Of a DNA stretch of 14,319 bases, positions 1 through 6,990 are shown in pieces. Numbering within the stretch: position 1 is the stretch's first letter; each line of letters begins with the position of its first letter. A program made the position numbers and the translations under genes. The DNA comes from JBOGDS01 sp050743075 (GTDB taxonomy: Bacteria; Actinomycetota; Actinomycetes; Jiangellales; Jiangellaceae): positions 1 through 14,319 of the forward strand of contig JBOGDS010000085.1 of assembly GCA_050743075.1 (NCBI GenBank), written 5' to 3'. The notes beneath the pieces were generated by a model, which ran no database searches, was not told where the DNA came from, and saw nothing but the letters and a program-made list of their open reading frames with translations.

Positions 1-107
1 GCGTCGAGGGGCCGCGGCACACGCGCGGGACGCCGTCGAACGTCGTCGAGACGGACCCGACTACGTGGCTGCGGCTGGCGGGCGGCCGAACGCGGTGGGC
101 CGACTAG
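1..107 (+). CDS. C-terminal part of a sterol-carrier (SCP-type) family protein, ended early by an amber codon
   Basis: Reading from base 3 gives a peptide with VEGPRHTRGTPSNVVETDP, then TWLRLAGGRTRWAD, and a TAG at 105-107. These motifs match, from memory, the C-terminus of the actinobacterial 'sterol carrier family / bacterial SCP ortholog' protein encoded upstream of purF in Streptomyces. The same frame stays open past the TAG for 22 more codons that look like the family's usual ending (ASGARADLSAHLPLL) to a TGA at 174-176. The amber therefore seems to be a recent nonsense change that removes about 22 residues. The rest of the gene is outside the window. Function is unknown; the fold may bind a hydrophobic ligand. 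Whether the shortened protein still works cannot be told. Confidence 0.65.
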   Translation, partial: VEGPRHTRGTPSNVVETDPTTWLRLAGGRTRWAD

Positions 108-214
108 GTGGCCGCCGGTCACGTGGCTGCCAGCGGGGCCCGCGCCGACCTCTCCGCGCACCTGCCGCTCCTCTGAAGCGAGCCAAACCGAACCGAGACC
201 CCCCGCTCGCCCTG

Positions 215-264
215 TGATCATGAAGGATTCGGCGTGCCATTGGCCCCGGAATGCTTCATGATCA
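215..264. repeat. Intergenic palindrome with 11-bp perfect arms
   Basis: TGATCATGAAG (215-225) is the exact reverse complement of CTTCATGATCA (254-264). After one G:G mismatch the stem can continue with ATTC (227-230) against GAAT (249-252), leaving an 18-nt loop. Each arm contains the self-palindrome TGATCA. It sits after the SCP-type gene and before the peptidase promoter, so it may be a terminator, but it has no U-tract. Its A/T-rich arms in a GC-rich background suggest a dispersed intergenic element (REP-like). That is an inference; no second full copy is present in this window. Confidence 0.7.
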
Positions 265-282
265 TGGGGTAGGGGGATGGGC

Positions 283-288
283 TAAAGT
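283..288 (+). promoter_or_regulatory. -10 box TAAAGT, probably leaderless, for the M20 peptidase
   Basis: TAAAGT lies 8 nt upstream of the GTG at 297, the spacing at which a transcript would start on or just before the start codon. An alternative is the G-rich AGGGGG at 271-276, which could act as a ribosome site for the TTG at 288. Confidence 0.45.
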
Positions 289-296
289 TGCGAGGT

Positions 297-1649
297 GTGG
301 CTGACCTGCGAGCGTCCGTCGAACGTGTGCTCCCGTCGGTGCGAGCCGACCTCGAGGACCTGATCCGAATCCGGAGCGTGAGCGCCGATCCGGCTGCCAC
401 CGATCACGTGCGTGCCTCGGCCGAGGCGGTCGCGGAACTCGCCCGCGGCGCCGGCGCGGCCGAGGTGGAGATCCTCGCCGTCGATGGCGGTGCACCAGCC
501 GTCGTGGCGCGTTGGCCGGCGCCCGATGGCACCCCGACGGTGCTCCTCTACGCCCATCACGACGTCCAGCCGACGGGCGTCGTCGACGAGTGGACCAGCG
601 ATCCGTTCGAGCCGACCGAGCGCGACGGGCGCCTCTACGGGCGCGGTGTCAGCGACGACAAGGCCGGCGTGCTGGCGCATATCGCCGCCCTGCGCGCGTA
701 CGACGGCGAGCCTCCGGTCGGCGTCACCATGTTCGTCGAGGGCGAGGAGGAGATCGGCTCGCCCACGTTCGTCGACTTCCTGCGGACCTATCGCGACAAG
801 CTCGCCGCCGACGTTATCGTCGTCGCGGACTCGGGGAACTGGACGACGGAGACACCCGCGCTGACGACCAGCCTGCGTGGCCTCGCCGACTGCACGGTCG
901 AGGTGCGGGTCCTCGACCACGCGGTGCACTCGGGCGGTTTCGGCGGGCCGGTCATCGACGCGCTCACGTCCCTGTGCCGCTTGCTCGCGACCCTGCACGA
1001 CGAGATCGGCGACGTTGCGGTTCCCGGCCTGGTGCGCAAGGAAGCCGCGGAGGTCGACTATCCGGAGTCCCGGTATCGCGCCGACGCGGGCGTGCTGGAC
1101 GCGGTCGAGCTCGTCGGCAGCGGCACGCTGGCGGACCGGCTGTGGGCGAAGCCGGCCCTCTCGGTCCTGGCCCTCGACACGACCAGGATCGCCGACGCCG
1201 CCAACGTCCTGATCCCGGCAGCCAGCGCCAAGGTGAGCCTCCGCCTGGCACCGGGGCAGGACCCGCGCGCTGCTCTCGACGCGCTGACCGAGCACCTGCG
1301 CGCCAACGCCGAGTTCGGTGCGCAGGTCACGGTCACAGACGGCAGCGTGGGCCCGCCCTGCGAGCTCGATACGGGCAACCCGGCCCACGAGGCTGCCCAC
1401 GCCACGCTCGCCGAGGCCTTCGGCGAGCCCGCCGTCGAGATCGGGCAGGGCGGGTCGATCCCGTTCATCGCCGACTTCGCCCGCGAGTTCCCCGAGGCGC
1501 CCGTGCTCGTCACCGGCATGGGCGACCCGGACTGCCGGGCCCACGGGATCGACGAGAGCCTGCACCTCGGCATGTTCGCCAAGATCTGTCTGGCCGAGAC
1601 ACTGCTGCTCGAGCGGCTGGCCCGCCAGGGCGGCCCTGCCACGCCCTAG
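297..1649 (+). CDS. M20 family metallopeptidase (dipeptidase, PepV/CNDP-like)
   Basis: Zinc-dependent dipeptidase of the M20 (ArgE/DapE/carnosinase) family, cytoplasmic, about 450 residues, which is normal for the family. The metal-site motifs are present in order: YAHHDVQ (H-x-D, near residue 90), GRGVSDDKAG (bridging Asp, near 120), VEGEEEIGSPTF (catalytic Glu-Glu, near 150), VADSGNW (near 185) and a C-terminal DCRAHGIDESLHLG (His ligand). The dimerisation lid lies between residues 200 and 310 and includes the DHAVHSGGFGGP segment. I chose GTG 297 because a TAAAGT -10 box is 8 nt upstream; TTG 288 would add three residues. The substrate is not determined. The gene ends 10 bp before the purF start, and its stop codon forms part of the purF -10 box. 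No damage is seen. Confidence 0.9.
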   Translation: MADLRASVERVLPSVRADLEDLIRIRSVSADPAATDHVRASAEAVAELARGAGAAEVEILAVDGGAPAVVARWPAPDGTPTVLLYAHHDVQPTGVVDEWTSDPFEPTERDGRLYGRGVSDDKAGVLAHIAALRAYDGEPPVGVTMFVEGEEEIGSPTFVDFLRTYRDKLAADVIVVADSGNWTTETPALTTSLRGLADCTVEVRVLDHAVHSGGFGGPVIDALTSLCRLLATLHDEIGDVAVPGLVRKEAAEVDYPESRYRADAGVLDAVELVGSGTLADRLWAKPALSVLALDTTRIADAANVLIPAASAKVSLRLAPGQDPRAALDALTEHLRANAEFGAQVTVTDGSVGPPCELDTGNPAHEAAHATLAEAFGEPAVEIGQGGSIPFIADFAREFPEAPVLVTGMGDPDCRAHGIDESLHLGMFAKICLAETLLLERLARQGGPATP

Positions 1650-1652
1650 ACT
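1647..1652 (+). promoter_or_regulatory. -10 box TAGACT for leaderless purF
   Basis: TAGACT begins with the TAG stop of the peptidase gene and is 7 nt upstream of the GTG at 1660. This is the leaderless spacing and supports GTG 1660 over ATG 1654 as the purF start. Confidence 0.5.
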
Positions 1653-1659
1653 CATGGCC

Positions 1660-3222
1660 GTGGCGCGGGGCGACGGTCGGCTGACGCACGAGACCGATCC
1701 ACACGACCGCAGCCCGCAGGACGCCTGCGGCATATTCGGTGTCTGGGCACCGGGCGAAGAGGTCGCCAAGCTCACGTATTTCGGCCTCTATGCGCTGCAG
1801 CACCGGGGTCAGGAGTCCGCCGGCATCGCCGTCGGCAACCACGAGCAGATCCTGGTCTACAAGGACATGGGGCTGGTCAGCCAGGTCTTCGACGAGGTGA
1901 CTCTGAACTCGCTGCGTGGACACGTCGCCGTCGGCCACACGCGCTACTCGACCACCGGCGGCAGCCGCTGGGAAAACGCCCAGCCCACCCTCGGGGCCAC
2001 GTCGGCCGGCACGGTCGCCCTCGCGCACAACGGCAACCTCACCAACACCACCGAGCTGCTCGACCTCGTCCGCGCGAGCAGCGGAGGAGAGTCCGGCGAG
2101 CTCCGCTACGGCAACACGTCCGACACCGCGCTCGTCACCGCGCTGCTCGGTACCGACCCGGACACGACGTTGGAACAGGCGGCGGTCAACGTGCTGCCGC
2201 GGCTGCGGGGTGCCTTCTCGCTGGTCTTCGCCGACGAGTCGACGCTCTACGCGGCACGCGACCCGCAGGGCATCCGGCCGCTCGTCCTAGGCCGACTCGA
2301 ACGCGGCTGGGTCGTGGCCAGTGAGACGGCCGCGCTCGACATCGTCGGCGCGTCCTTCGTCCGCGAGATCGACCCCGGTGAGGTGGTCGCCGTCGACGCG
2401 GGTGGCCTGCGAACGCGGCGTTTCGCGGCGGCCGACCCCAAGGGGTGCCTGTTCGAGTTCGTCTACCTGGCCCGTCCCGACACCCACATCGGCGGCCGGT
2501 CGGTACACGAGACGCGGGTCGAGGTGGGCCGCCGGCTCGCGCGCGAGCATCCGGTGGAAGCCGACCTGGTGATCCCGGTACCCGAGTCGGGGACGCCGGC
2601 CGCCGTCGGCTACGCAGAGGAGTCGGGCATCCCGTACGGCCTCGGCCTGGTCAAGAACTCCTACGTCGGGCGCACGTTCATCCAGCCGTCGCAGACGATC
2701 CGCCAGCTCGGCATCCGGCTCAAGCTGAACCCGCTGCGCGAGATCGTGGCCGGCCGCCGGCTCGTCGTCGTCGACGACTCGATCGTCCGCGGCAACACCC
2801 AGCGCGCCCTGGTCCGGATGCTGCGCGAGGCCGGCGCGCGAGAGGTCCATGTCCGGATCTCCAGCCCCCCGGTCACCTGGCCGTGCTTCTACGGCATCGA
2901 CTTCGCCACCCGCGCCGAGTTGATCGCCACCGGGCTCACCACCGACGAGGTCTGCCGGTCGATCGGCGCCGACTCCCTCGGCTACGTGTCGCTCCCGGGA
3001 CTCGTCGACGCGACGACGGTGCCCATGGACCGGCTGTGCCGGGCCTGCTTCGACGGCGTGTATCCCGTCGAGCTACCCGAGTCGGCACATCTGGGCAAGC
3101 ACATCCTCGAGCAGACTGAACTGCCGATCGCGGCACCAGTCCCCGCGGCCGTTCGCGTGGACGTCGACGGCGTGACGACGGGAGTCGGCGGCGGCGCCCC
3201 GGACGCGCTCACCCACCCCTGA
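1660..3222 (+). CDS. purF: Amidophosphoribosyltransferase (glutamine PRPP amidotransferase)
   Basis: Catalyses the first committed step of purine synthesis: PRPP + glutamine to 5-phosphoribosylamine. The N-terminal class II glutaminase domain starts at the Cys of DACGIFGVW (residue 23 from GTG 1660), so about 22 residues are a propeptide to be cleaved, as in Bacillus-type PurF. Glutaminase motifs include YALQHRGQESAG, GHTRYST and HNGNLTN. The PRPP loop is VVVDDSIVRGNT. Four cysteines fit the [4Fe-4S] ligands of this class: one in GCLFEFVY, one in WPCFYGID and two in LCRACFDG. At 520 residues it is full length. From recall, Streptomyces PurF begins with a similar PRGDGRL segment, which favours GTG 1660 over the in-frame ATG at 1654. 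purM follows after 160 bp that hold a large palindrome. Confidence 0.97.
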   Translation: MARGDGRLTHETDPHDRSPQDACGIFGVWAPGEEVAKLTYFGLYALQHRGQESAGIAVGNHEQILVYKDMGLVSQVFDEVTLNSLRGHVAVGHTRYSTTGGSRWENAQPTLGATSAGTVALAHNGNLTNTTELLDLVRASSGGESGELRYGNTSDTALVTALLGTDPDTTLEQAAVNVLPRLRGAFSLVFADESTLYAARDPQGIRPLVLGRLERGWVVASETAALDIVGASFVREIDPGEVVAVDAGGLRTRRFAAADPKGCLFEFVYLARPDTHIGGRSVHETRVEVGRRLAREHPVEADLVIPVPESGTPAAVGYAEESGIPYGLGLVKNSYVGRTFIQPSQTIRQLGIRLKLNPLREIVAGRRLVVVDDSIVRGNTQRALVRMLREAGAREVHVRISSPPVTWPCFYGIDFATRAELIATGLTTDEVCRSIGADSLGYVSLPGLVDATTVPMDRLCRACFDGVYPVELPESAHLGKHILEQTELPIAAPVPAAVRVDVDGVTTGVGGGAPDALTHP

Positions 3223-3239
3223 CCGTGGCCCCCACCTGG

Positions 3240-3328
3240 ATGGCACGCTGAACCGTTCCACAAATCCGCCCAAACCGTCCGTCTGAACAACGGTTGAGCG
3301 TGCCATGTACGTCGGTTCACCGTGCCAT
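3240..3328. repeat. Inverted repeat with 18-nt arms plus a third direct copy between purF and purM
   Basis: Bases 3240-3257 (ATGGCACGCTGAACCGTT) pair with 3289-3306 with a single mismatch across 18 positions; the loop is 31 nt. A third copy lies at 3313-3328 (CGGTTCACCGTGCCAT) in direct orientation to the second arm, with two changes. Inside the loop, AACCGT at 3273-3278 can pair with the ACGGTT of the right arm, giving a smaller alternative hairpin. It starts 18 nt after the purF stop, so it may be a terminator, a regulatory fold between the two pur genes, or a binding site. Confidence 0.75.
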
Positions 3329-3370
3329 GGCCGGGTCGGCGGCGGCGGACTGGTTCGCCGCCGCTGGCGG

Positions 3371-3376
3371 TAACCT
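3371..3376 (+). promoter_or_regulatory. -10 box TAACCT for leaderless purM
   Basis: TAACCT is exactly 6 nt upstream of the GTG start at 3383. No Shine-Dalgarno sequence precedes that start. No clear -35 box was found. Confidence 0.55.
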
Positions 3377-3382
3377 GCTGCC

Positions 3383-4453
3383 GTGCCGGAGGCCGACGAG
3401 ACGGGCGCCACGTACGCAGCGGCGGGCGTCGACATCGCGGCTGGTGACCGGGCCGTCGAGCTGATGAAGGAGTGGGTCGCCAAGACCCGTCGCCCGGAGG
3501 TCGTGGGCGCTGTCGGCGGCTTCGCGGGCCTGTTCGATGCGAGCGCGCTGTCGTCGTACCGTCGGCCTCTGCTCGCGACGAGTACAGACGGAGTCGGGAC
3601 CAAGGTCGTCATCGCTCAACGGATGGACGTCCACGACACCATCGGGTTCGACCTGGTCGGGATGGTGGTCGACGACATCGTCGTCTGCGGGGCCGAGCCG
3701 CTGTTCATGACCGACTACATCGCTTGCGGCCACGTCGTCCCAGAGCGCATCGCCGCGATCGTCAAGGGCATCGCCCAGGCGTGCGTCGGGGCTGGGTGCG
3801 CTCTCGTTGGCGGTGAGACCGCCGAGCACCCCGGACTGCTCGGCCCGGACGAGTACGACGTCGCGGGTGCCGTGACCGGTGTCGTCGAGGCCGACGCGTT
3901 GCTCGGCCCGGACCGGGTTCGCACCGGCGATGTGGTCATCGCCATGGCGTCGTCCGGACTTCACGCCAACGGGTACTCGCTGGTACGGCGGGTCGTCTTC
4001 GGCCTCGCCGGCTGGGAGCTGGACCGTGACATCCCCGAGCTGGGCCGGACCGTGGGTGAGGAGCTGCTGGAGCCCACCCGCGTCTATGCCCGGGACTGCC
4101 TCGCCCTTGCTAGCGGCGATGGCAGCGACGTCCATGCGTTCGCGCACGTGACCGGCGGCGGGCTGGCCGCGAATCTCGCCCGCGTTCTCCCGCCGAACTG
4201 CGCGGCCAGGCTGGACCGGAGCACCTGGTCACCTCAGCCGATCTTCGGCCTGGTGGGCCAGCTCGGCCACGTCGAGCTGGACGAGCTGGAGCGCACCCTG
4301 AACATGGGCGTCGGCATGGTCGCTGTCGTGGGCGCCGAGAGCGCCGAGAGCGCCATCGTGTTGCTCAGCGAGCGCGGTGTCCCGGCCTGGATCGCCGGCG
4401 ACGTCGTCGAGGGCGACGGCTCTGCAGGGCTACGAGGACGCTACCGCCGCTGA
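3383..4453 (+). CDS. purM: Phosphoribosylformylglycinamidine cyclo-ligase (AIR synthetase)
   Basis: ATP-dependent ring closure of FGAM to aminoimidazole ribonucleotide, step 5 of purine synthesis. The diagnostic features of the PurM/PurL ATP-grasp-like superfamily are visible: the N-terminal GVDIAAGDRAVELMK segment, LLATSTDGVGTK (near residue 70), GFDLVGMVVDDIVVCGAEPL, YIACGH, VGGETAEHPG and, in the C-terminal half, HAFAHVTGGGLAANL and LNMGVGMVAVV. It has 356 residues, close to the usual 340-355. The start is GTG 3383, directly behind a -10 box. The gene is convergent with the DUF3073 gene, with 17 bp between the stops. A short GGGG/CCCC hairpin at 4466-4478 overlaps that junction. Confidence 0.96.
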   Translation: MPEADETGATYAAAGVDIAAGDRAVELMKEWVAKTRRPEVVGAVGGFAGLFDASALSSYRRPLLATSTDGVGTKVVIAQRMDVHDTIGFDLVGMVVDDIVVCGAEPLFMTDYIACGHVVPERIAAIVKGIAQACVGAGCALVGGETAEHPGLLGPDEYDVAGAVTGVVEADALLGPDRVRTGDVVIAMASSGLHANGYSLVRRVVFGLAGWELDRDIPELGRTVGEELLEPTRVYARDCLALASGDGSDVHAFAHVTGGGLAANLARVLPPNCAARLDRSTWSPQPIFGLVGQLGHVELDELERTLNMGVGMVAVVGAESAESAIVLLSERGVPAWIAGDVVEGDGSAGLRGRYRR

Positions 4454-4470
4454 CGGAGGCGCAACGGGGA

Positions 4471-4671
4471 TCAGCCCCAGCGGGCGCTCTGCTGCGAGTC
4501 GCTCTCGTCGGTGTAGTACTCGTCGGCCTCGTCGGCGTTGTCGTCCTCGGCCGTCACCCCGTCGGACGCACCCAGCTCACGCTGAAGAGCGTCGAAGTCG
4601 GTGTCCAGCGACTCGTACTTCAGCCGACGGGCGACCTTCGTCTGCTTGGCCTTGGCCCGGCCGCGCCCCAT
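4471..4671 (-). CDS. DUF3073 family small protein
   Basis: A 66-residue protein with a basic N-terminus (GRGRAKAKQTKVARRLKY) and a very acidic C-terminus (repeated D/E with DEYYTDESDS). This is the layout of DUF3073, a small actinobacterial protein of unknown function that is often found near purM. The ATG at 4671 is chosen because a GAGGGGG ribosome site lies about 8 nt upstream; the frame stays open for another 29 codons without family-like sequence. A charge-split small protein of this type might bind nucleic acid, but that is a guess. Confidence 0.85.
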   Translation of the reverse strand: MGRGRAKAKQTKVARRLKYESLDTDFDALQRELGASDGVTAEDDNADEADEYYTDESDSQQSARWG

Positions 4672-4753
4672 AGGGTCGACCCCCTCGCACAAACCGGGGC
4701 GACCAGCCAGCCGGACGCCCGCGGAACCTTCGATGACATCTGCTCGTGGGAAC

Positions 4754-4779
4754 AACATTACAGGGTGCCCCCGGGTTCC
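4754..4779 (-). promoter_or_regulatory. Possible ECF-type (SigR/SigH-like) promoter for the DUF3073 gene
   Basis: On the minus strand the sequence reads GGAAC, 18 nt, GTT. This fits the GGAAY-N18/19-GTT pattern of actinobacterial redox-stress ECF sigma factors. The implied transcript start leaves a leader of about 75 nt. The pattern is short (8 fixed bases), so chance is quite possible. A housekeeping-like TAATGT overlaps it. Confidence 0.25.
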
Positions 4780-4803
4780 GTCTCGCCCCGGTCTGTCCCT
4801 TCC

Positions 4804-5916
4804 TCAGTCCGGCAGGTGGATACTCCGCAGCCGGGCGACCTCGGCCATCCGGCGCTCGGCCAGCCGGTCGGCGGCGACGGCCGGCGGCACGCCCTCGTCG
4901 GCGGCCAGCGAGAAGATGCGCCGGGTCGTCTCGAAGATCTGCTCCGCCCGGCCCTGTGCCCGCTCGAACGAGAAGCCGTGCAGCTCGTCGGCCACCTGGA
5001 TCACGCCGCCGGAGTTCACCACGTAGTCGGGCGCGTACAGAATCGCGCGGTCCTCCAGCATCTTCTCGACGCCGGGGTGGGCGAGCTGGTTGTTCGCGCC
5101 ACCGCAGACTGCTTTGCAGGTGCCGCCGTCGACGAGCGCGGCCACCATGTCGTCGTCGAGCGCGCCACCGAGGGCACACGGCGCATACACGTCGATGCCG
5201 GCCGACGCCAGCGCGGCGGTGTCGTCGACCACCTGTGCCGACGGGTGAGGCGACCGGACCCGCTCGACGGCCGCATCTGACACGTCGGTGACGACGACCT
5301 CCGCGCCGTCGTCGAGTAGCAGCGCCACCAACTTCGAGCCCACCTTGCCGACACCCGAGATGCCCACGCGGCGACCCTCGAGAGTGGGCGTACCCCACAG
5401 CCGCTCGGCGCAGGCGCGCATGCCCTGGAAGACGCCGAACGCCGTCAGCACACTGGAGTCGCCGGCGCCACCCTCCGTGCGCGAGCGGCCGGTAACCCAC
5501 CGACACTCGCGCGCGACAATGTCCATGTCGGCGACGTAGGTACCCACGTCGCATGCGGTGATGTAGCGGCCCCCGAGCGACGCGACGAAGCGTCCATACG
5601 CCCGGAGCAGCGCCTCTGACTTGTGCCGGTCTGGGTCGCCGATGATGACGGCCTTGCCGCCGCCCAGGTCGAGGCCGGCCAGCGCGTTCTTGTAGGCCAT
5701 GCCGCGGGAGAGCTCGAGCACATCGGCGAGCGCTTCGTCCTCGCTGCCGTACGGGTAGAACCGGGTGCCGCCCAGCGCAGGTCCGAGCGCGGTGGAGTAG
5801 ATCGCGATGATCGCGCGCAGCCCGCTCGGCTCGTCCTGGCAGAAGACGACCTGCTCGTGGCCGGTGTGCCGGCCGAACACGCCGGCCACCCCGGACTCTG
5901 TCGACCTGTCGGTCAC
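4804..5916 (-). CDS. vdh: Glu/Leu/Phe/Val dehydrogenase, valine dehydrogenase type
   Basis: NAD-dependent oxidative deamination of a branched-chain amino acid (probably valine) to the 2-oxo acid, feeding catabolism and acyl-CoA precursor supply. It has 370 residues. The substrate-binding half has PALGGTRFYPY, the RGMAYKNA lysine (about 76), GLDLGGGKAVI with the glycine-rich lysine (about 88) and TACDVGTYVADMD with the catalytic Asp (about 123). The Rossmann motif GISGVGKVG is near 185-193 and the NAD site ends with CGGANNQLA. From memory it resembles Streptomyces Vdh closely in both sequence and neighbourhood. Start GTG 5914-5916 has an AAGGGG ribosome site about 8 nt upstream. A weak TATCGT -10 candidate lies at 5991-5996 (minus). 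Leucine or phenylalanine specificity cannot be excluded from sequence. Confidence 0.92.
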   Translation of the reverse strand: MTDRSTESGVAGVFGRHTGHEQVVFCQDEPSGLRAIIAIYSTALGPALGGTRFYPYGSEDEALADVLELSRGMAYKNALAGLDLGGGKAVIIGDPDRHKSEALLRAYGRFVASLGGRYITACDVGTYVADMDIVARECRWVTGRSRTEGGAGDSSVLTAFGVFQGMRACAERLWGTPTLEGRRVGISGVGKVGSKLVALLLDDGAEVVVTDVSDAAVERVRSPHPSAQVVDDTAALASAGIDVYAPCALGGALDDDMVAALVDGGTCKAVCGGANNQLAHPGVEKMLEDRAILYAPDYVVNSGGVIQVADELHGFSFERAQGRAEQIFETTRRIFSLAADEGVPPAVAADRLAERRMAEVARLRSIHLPD

Positions 5917-6064
5917 GGTGGTGACCCCTTCGCGTCCTCGGGCCCGCGCTGCGGTCGGCAGCGTCGGCGGGCATGGCGGTTGTGCCGATCACGATATGCC
6001 GTCACCAGCTTGGCGACGAGCCAGCGCGGTCCGCCAGGGACGCATGAGTGCCAGGTCGGATGGC

Positions 6065-6070
6065 TACGCT
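6065..6070 (+). promoter_or_regulatory. -10 box TACGCT for the leaderless GNAT gene
   Basis: TACGCT lies exactly 6 nt upstream of the GTG at 6077, the same geometry as at purM. No ribosome site precedes this GTG. Confidence 0.5.
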
Positions 6071-6076
6071 GAACAG

Positions 6077-6589
6077 GTGCCGGCCGACATCAACAACGTC
6101 CGCCTTCGTCTCGCCGTCCACGGTGACGCGGCCACCATCGCGGGCATCTGGTACGACGGATGGCGCGACGGCCACCTGGGCCATGTCAGTAGCGACCTGC
6201 TCGCCGTCCGGACAGAGGAGTCATTCGCATCCCGAGCCCGACAACGTCTCGGCAACACGATGGTGGCGACCGTCGATGGCGCCGTCGCCGGATTCGTGAT
6301 GGTGGCCCAGGACGAGGTGGAACAGGTCTACGTGGCCCAACACCACCGGGGGACACGTGTCGCCTCGGCCCTGCTCGCCGAGGCGGAGCGCCTGGTAGCG
6401 AGGAACGGCCATGAGCGGGCATGGCTGGCCGTCGTTGCCGGTAATGTGCGGGCCCGCCGGTTCTACGAACGGCACGGCTGGGCTGACGAGGGTGCATTCG
6501 AGCATCAGGCCCCGGGGCCGGACGGGCCCATTCCGGTGGCCGCCAGACGCTACGCAAAGAGAGTCGCCGCGCTGCCCGGCGACGGCTGA
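6077..6589 (+). CDS. GNAT family N-acetyltransferase
   Basis: A 170-residue acetyltransferase of the GNAT fold that transfers acetyl from acetyl-CoA to an amine; the substrate is unknown. The N-terminal strand-helix (VRLRLAVHGDAATIAGIWYDGW) is followed by beta4 (VAGFVMVAQDEVEQVYV), the acetyl-CoA pyrophosphate loop QHHRGTRVASALLAEAE (R/Q-x-x-G-x-G/A type), and the C-terminal NVRARRFYERHGW motif typical of the family. Start GTG 6077 was chosen for the -10 box 6 nt upstream. An ATG at 6044 would add 11 residues but would place that -10 inside the gene. It is divergent from the dehydrogenase gene, with 160 bp between them. Confidence 0.85.
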   Translation: MPADINNVRLRLAVHGDAATIAGIWYDGWRDGHLGHVSSDLLAVRTEESFASRARQRLGNTMVATVDGAVAGFVMVAQDEVEQVYVAQHHRGTRVASALLAEAERLVARNGHERAWLAVVAGNVRARRFYERHGWADEGAFEHQAPGPDGPIPVAARRYAKRVAALPGDG

Positions 6590-6850
6590 CAGAGGTCCAC
6601 GGGGTGGGCGCTGTCCGTATCAGCCAACGACATGCACGATGTGCCGCCCCCACGTTCACGGCCGTTCATCCGCTCGTGCGACTCGGGCCGATGGCCTGGT
6701 GGACGGGACCAGGAACAGGGCCAGCAGGCCGGCGACGGCGACGAAGATGAAGCCGCGGACCGGTCGACGGCTGGGAGCCTGTGCGGCAGCTCGAAAGCGC
6801 TTCCTGACATGACCGGTTGCGTTCGAGTCGCGGCATACGTCGTCTCTGCG
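6590..6850. other. Gene-poor stretch between the GNAT gene and the bldC leader
   Basis: No convincing gene was found. The best candidate is on the minus strand, ending at 6656. Its last ~50 codons encode a basic segment, one clear hydrophobic helix (FIFVAVAGLLALFLVP) and a charged tail, like a small membrane protein. The only in-frame start nearby is a GTG at 6934 without ribosome site or promoter, and it would run through the bldC leader region. I therefore leave it uncalled. No tRNA-like fold or repeat was seen. Confidence 0.4.
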
Positions 6851-6856
6851 TAGTCT
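6851..6856 (+). promoter_or_regulatory. -10 box TAGTCT upstream of bldC
   Basis: TAGTCT is 6 nt upstream of a GTG (6863) that opens a 20-codon reading frame, repeating the leaderless geometry used elsewhere in the window. It would give bldC a 5' region of about 128 nt. No strong -35 was found at 16-18 nt spacing. Confidence 0.4.
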
Positions 6857-6862
6857 CTGGGT

Positions 6863-6925
6863 GTGACGGTTTGGTGGAATCGTCCGGACGGGCCCTGCAC
6901 CAGACCCGTTCGGCCGGCCCGCTGA
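6863..6925 (+). CDS. Possible leaderless 20-residue leader peptide upstream of bldC
   Basis: GTG 6863 to TGA 6923-6925. The peptide starts MTVWWNRPDG and ends with a Pro/Arg-rich tail (RPVRPAR); it also holds one Cys. Support is positional: the start is 6 nt behind a TAGTCT box, and the stop codon is followed at once by a set of competing hairpins and then the bldC ribosome site. The two adjacent tryptophans and the Arg/Pro codons could make ribosome movement sensitive to charged-tRNA supply. I know of no described homologue. It may be only a chance frame. Confidence 0.35.
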   Translation: MTVWWNRPDGPCTRPVRPAR

Positions 6926-6974
6926 CCGCAACACGCGGTTGGAATATCCGATGACGGAGCAAGCTCCGCCAACC
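6926..6974 (+). promoter_or_regulatory. Competing hairpins in the bldC 5' region
   Basis: Four pairings can form: CCGC 6926-6929 with GCGG 6935-6938; GGTTGG 6937-6942 with CCAACC 6969-6974; TCCG 6947-6950 with CGGA 6955-6958; and CGGAGC 6955-6960 with GCTCCG 6963-6968. The first two share bases 6937-6938 and the last two share 6955-6958, so each pair is mutually exclusive. The structure ends 6 nt before the GGAGG of bldC. It resembles an attenuator or a translation-control fold. Confidence 0.4.
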
Positions 6975-6990
6975 ACGCAGGGAGGTGACG

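Noticed and set aside
1318..1659. Extension of the purF frame upstream through the peptidase C-terminus
   Set aside because: The extra 114 codons are an Arg/Ser/Pro-rich shadow of the peptidase. PurF homologues start close to the processed Cys, and a -10 box sits at 1647-1652.
282..1775. A 497-codon open frame on the minus strand opposite the peptidase and the purF start
   Set aside because: It is antisense to a gene with full catalytic motifs; its sequence is Arg/Gly/Asp-rich low-complexity typical of the mirror frame of GC-rich genes.
3223..3382. Purine riboswitch or small RNA between purF and purM
   Set aside because: The spacer has repeats and hairpins but no three-way junction with the conserved purine-aptamer loops that I can recognise.
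6656..6934. Small minus-strand membrane protein with one hydrophobic helix
   Set aside because: No usable start with ribosome site or promoter, and it runs through the bldC leader region. The helix alone is not enough.
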